From Nitrospirota bacterium (lineage in GTDB: Bacteria > Nitrospirota > Nitrospiria > Nitrospirales > UBA8639), in contig JAOUGQ010000150.1 in the NCBI GenBank assembly GCA_029865515.1, forward strand, positions 1 through 7,068: a stretch of DNA of 7,068 nucleotides. Reading direction: 5' to 3'. This document shows positions 5,740 through 7,068 of the stretch, piece after piece; position 1 is the first letter of the stretch; every line of letters begins with the position of its first letter. Position numbers and translations under genes: made by a program. The notes beneath the pieces were generated by a model that did no database searches, had not been told where the DNA came from, and was given only the letters and a program-made list of their open reading frames with translations.

Positions 5740-5844
5740 TTATTTCCAAAGCCATAGAAGTATCGCGGAGATGAAGATGAGCCACCACCCGATACCGAAA
5801 GAGAGCTTTTCTCCCTCGCTTTGGTAGGAAAAACGCTTGTTCAT
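5740..5844 (-). CDS. small single-pass membrane protein, 34 residues
   Basis: This short gene is not of a recognised family. The product starts MNKRFSYQSEGEKLSF, followed by an uninterrupted hydrophobic, tryptophan-rich segment (GIGWWLIFISAILLWLW, residues 17-33) and a final lysine. That is the plan of a tail-anchored or single-helix inner-membrane miniprotein. A good Shine-Dalgarno (AAAGGA) lies 8 nt before the ATG. The gene has its own setting: a strong terminator upstream (5982-6017), a TATAAG-containing tandem repeat 19-47 bp before the start, and a weak terminator just after the stop. Small proteins of this kind often modulate membrane enzymes, transporters or sensor kinases, but nothing here names a partner. 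Two short plus-strand ORFs antisense to it are less convincing. Confidence 0.6.
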   Translation of the reverse strand: MNKRFSYQSEGEKLSFGIGWWLIFISAILLWLWK

Positions 5845-5862
5845 CTCAAATTTCCTTTAATT

Positions 5863-5891
5863 CTTATATTGAATTTACAGACTTATATTGA
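5863..5891 (-). promoter_or_regulatory. 10-bp tandem direct repeat upstream of the small membrane protein gene
   Basis: CTTATATTGA occurs at 5863-5872 and again at 5882-5891, a 19-bp period (about two helical turns). On the minus strand each copy reads TCAATATAAG and contains a -10-like TATAAG. TTTGGC or TTGGCT (plus 5903-5909) sits 15-16 bp upstream of the distal copy and could be its -35. It may be a promoter, a doubled regulator site on one face of the helix, or both. Confidence 0.35.
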
Positions 5892-5981
5892 TAACGAAAA
5901 TTAGCCAAACGGGGTACACCGGGCGTTGCGCGGCGTATTAGGAGACATGCCTTTCTCGGATGAGCGGTTGGTTCCCACATG

Positions 5982-6017
5982 AAAAGAGCCTGACCCGTTG
6001 TGGGGGGTCAGGCTCTT
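5982..6017 (-). terminator. strong intrinsic terminator, minus strand
   Basis: AAGAGCCTGACCC (5984-5996) and GGGTCAGGCTCTT (6005-6017) form a perfect 13-bp stem with an 8-nt loop. On the minus strand the 3' arm runs into TTTT (plus 5982-5985). It would end leftward transcripts from the region of the FG-GAP fragment. There is no T tract on the plus-strand side beyond the stem's own TT. Confidence 0.8.
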
Positions 6018-6107
6018 AGTTGATCAGCCGAAAGGTGGTTCCGTCTTCTTTGTGTTTGAGACTTGTACGCTTTTCCTCAGTGGTTAGGCGAGTACGTTGT
6101 TCCCTCT

Positions 6108-6245
6108 CTAGTGTTGAATCTCCCAGTCGGCCGGCAACGTGGTGGGAAAGCCCACCGAGGCGATGTTCACCCCGTTCATCAGCCACACGGCCACTGTCCC
6201 GCTGATGGTATTCTGCCAGATCACTGCCTTACTATCGCCATTGAG
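6108..6245 (-). pseudogene. truncated FG-GAP/VCBS-type repeat unit
   Basis: Read on the minus strand this gives LNGDSKAVIWQNTISGTVAV, then WLMNGVNIASVGFPTTLPADWEIQ. That is one unit of the FG-GAP-like beta-propeller repeat of secreted proteins (general pattern NGDGKADIVWRN...G.VAVWLMNG...WEI). The unit is decayed: the expected KADIVW reads KAVIW, the DF before NGD is gone, and a stop comes two codons after WEI, where GVGDFNGDGK would continue. Upstream the same frame has no similarity (TTG-started, IPQAGLSLSPII...), so no intact propeller or signal peptide remains. A conspicuous ORF in the other frame here is the usual shadow of this repeat type. It is a scrap of a larger surface-protein gene. 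Confidence 0.65.
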
Positions 6246-6568
6246 ATAATATGGCGTATCCACGGGAAAAATGATGGGAGAAAGGGACAGGCCCGCTTGT
6301 GGTATTGAAGTCCGTCTGAGTCCACTGACAGGTATTTTCCACAAGGGAATCCGTTAATGTTGATGTACCGCAATCTTTGAAAACACAGCTAAGTGTAACC
6401 ACGTAATGAAGGTGTGTTGGAAGCCTGCTCTTGCCGCGTAGAGCATAGTGCTGCAGGAATCCGGCTTAAGGGGAATGTGTGGTCGGTTATGTGGCCACTC
6501 GAAAAGACCTATAGTTTGGGTGACCACAAGGGCATTAATGGCGCATACCTGGTTTCTCCATCTAGGGC
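6246..6568. other. 323-bp stretch without a supported gene
   Basis: I see no recognisable coding sequence. Minus-strand frames are open in places (for example one reading CVFKDCGTSTLTDSLVENTC) but lack a start with a Shine-Dalgarno and any family likeness. Structure present includes TGCTCT (6426-6431) with AGAGCA (6440-6445), nested in AAGCC/GGCTT (6421-6425 with 6463-6467). There is also a wide TGTGGTC/GACCACA pair (6478-6484 with 6522-6528). No clear terminator follows the response regulator gene on the minus strand. Confidence 0.5.
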
Positions 6569-7063
6569 TCATGCCGGATAAAGGTGGTGGGAGGAATGGT
6601 GAGACGTTCCCTTCTTTGCAAAGATCTGTTGACAGGATTGCTTGAGGGATCGCAGATTAAAGGGTTTAAGAAAGAATCCTTGAGCGCCTTCGTTCAGAAG
6701 CTGGCGAAGGGCCGGGAGGTCCAGGCCACCGGACATGACCTGCACCGGCATGTGGTAGCCTAACCAGCGTAATTCATCGAGCATAGTTCGCCCGTCCATC
6801 ACGGGCATATGCATATCCAGCAGAATGCCATCGACAGCATGATTCGCAACCACGTCCAAGCCTTCCCGTCCATTTCGTGCAATAAGCACGTGATAGCCCC
6901 ACTCTTCGAGAACAGTATTCAGTAACCCTGCCACTGAAGGATCATCCTCCACCACCAAAATACAGGGTCGGGTTTTCGTACTATCCAAGTGGTCATGTGA
7001 TAGGCGTGGGGTTTCCATTTCGGGATTCATCAGTGCTTTCGTCAAAGGGGCAGATGAAGACAT
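6569..7063 (-). CDS. single-domain response regulator (CheY-like receiver)
   Basis: This 164-residue soluble protein has one receiver domain at about residues 33-150. The phosphorylation site is complete. The acidic pair is D40 and D41 (ILVVEDD), the phospho-acceptor is D83 (GILLDMHMPVMDG), the switch serine is S111 (VQVMSGG), and the conserved lysine is K133 (FFLKPF). It would accept phosphate from a histidine kinase. With no DNA-binding or enzymatic output domain, it must signal through protein contact, as CheY or Spo0F-type relays do. The first 30 residues are polar and unstructured, and the C-terminus is histidine-rich (residues 153-164, TSHHSSHHLYPA). The start is uncertain because only 5 bases are visible upstream of this ATG; the frame may continue beyond the edge, and ATGs at residues 12 and 16 are alternatives. 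No partner kinase is in the window. Confidence 0.88.
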   Translation of the reverse strand: MSSSAPLTKALMNPEMETPRLSHDHLDSTKTRPCILVVEDDPSVAGLLNTVLEEWGYHVLIARNGREGLDVVANHAVDGILLDMHMPVMDGRTMLDELRWLGYHMPVQVMSGGLDLPALRQLLNEGAQGFFLKPFNLRSLKQSCQQIFAKKGTSHHSSHHLYPA

Positions 7064-7068
7064 GTGTT

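Noticed and set aside
5718..5774. 18-codon plus-strand ORF preceded by AGGAG
   Set aside because: Antisense to the better-supported membrane miniprotein; the Shine-Dalgarno match alone is not enough.
6016..6215. Minus-strand frame through the FG-GAP fragment ending in a TAA at the strong terminator
   Set aside because: Its first half is the known kind of shadow frame of FG-GAP repeats; no start with a Shine-Dalgarno was found, although the tail is open to the terminator.
6448..6645. 65-codon plus-strand ORF overlapping the response regulator 3' end
   Set aside because: Antisense to a solid gene, with AAGGGG too close to the internal ATG and no likeness to any family.
1..7068. tRNA, rRNA, CRISPR array, insertion sequence or attachment site
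   Set aside because: No cloverleaf with a T-loop consensus, no spaced repeat array and no transposase or integrase reading frame was found by eye.

Overview
The window carries five well-supported protein genes, one of them cut by the left edge. It also holds three credible or possible small genes too short for routine calling, a decayed repeat fragment, and about 1.4 kb of gene-poor DNA with several hairpins. Moderate GC, tandem MtaB/MiaB enzymes, a stand-alone HDOD protein and an FG-GAP-type repeat remnant of the 'VAVWLMNG' kind fit a free-living bacterium such as Nitrospira (Nitrospirota). That assignment rests on recollection of family style and was not tested by a search.

Left part (1-3480, plus strand): the 3' end of a MtaB-type tRNA methylthiotransferase overlaps by one base (TAGTG) the GTG start of a complete MiaB. 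Together they would install the methylthio group on t6A37 and i6A37 of tRNAs. After a weak terminator comes a 405-nt leader with alternative hairpins, then an HDOD signalling protein with no output domain.

Middle part (3481-5138, minus strand, converging on HDOD): a probable three-gene operon reads leftwards. It comprises a HIRAN-domain protein with two C-terminal membrane helices, a previously uncalled 42-codon ORF, and a 2H cyclic phosphodiesterase. The small ORF starts 8 nt after the HIRAN stop, and its stop overlaps the phosphodiesterase GTG start by one base. A membrane-anchored HIRAN domain beside a cyclic-phosphate-processing enzyme is the most novel arrangement here.

Right part (5139-7068): mostly gene-poor. 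It contains a good candidate 34-residue single-pass membrane protein on the minus strand, a 10-bp tandem repeat in that gene's upstream region, a Fur-box-like site, and two stronger minus-strand terminators. One of these has a perfect 13-bp stem. Also present are an isolated, truncated FG-GAP-type repeat unit and, at the right edge, a single-domain response regulator. No rRNA, tRNA, CRISPR array or intact insertion sequence was seen.
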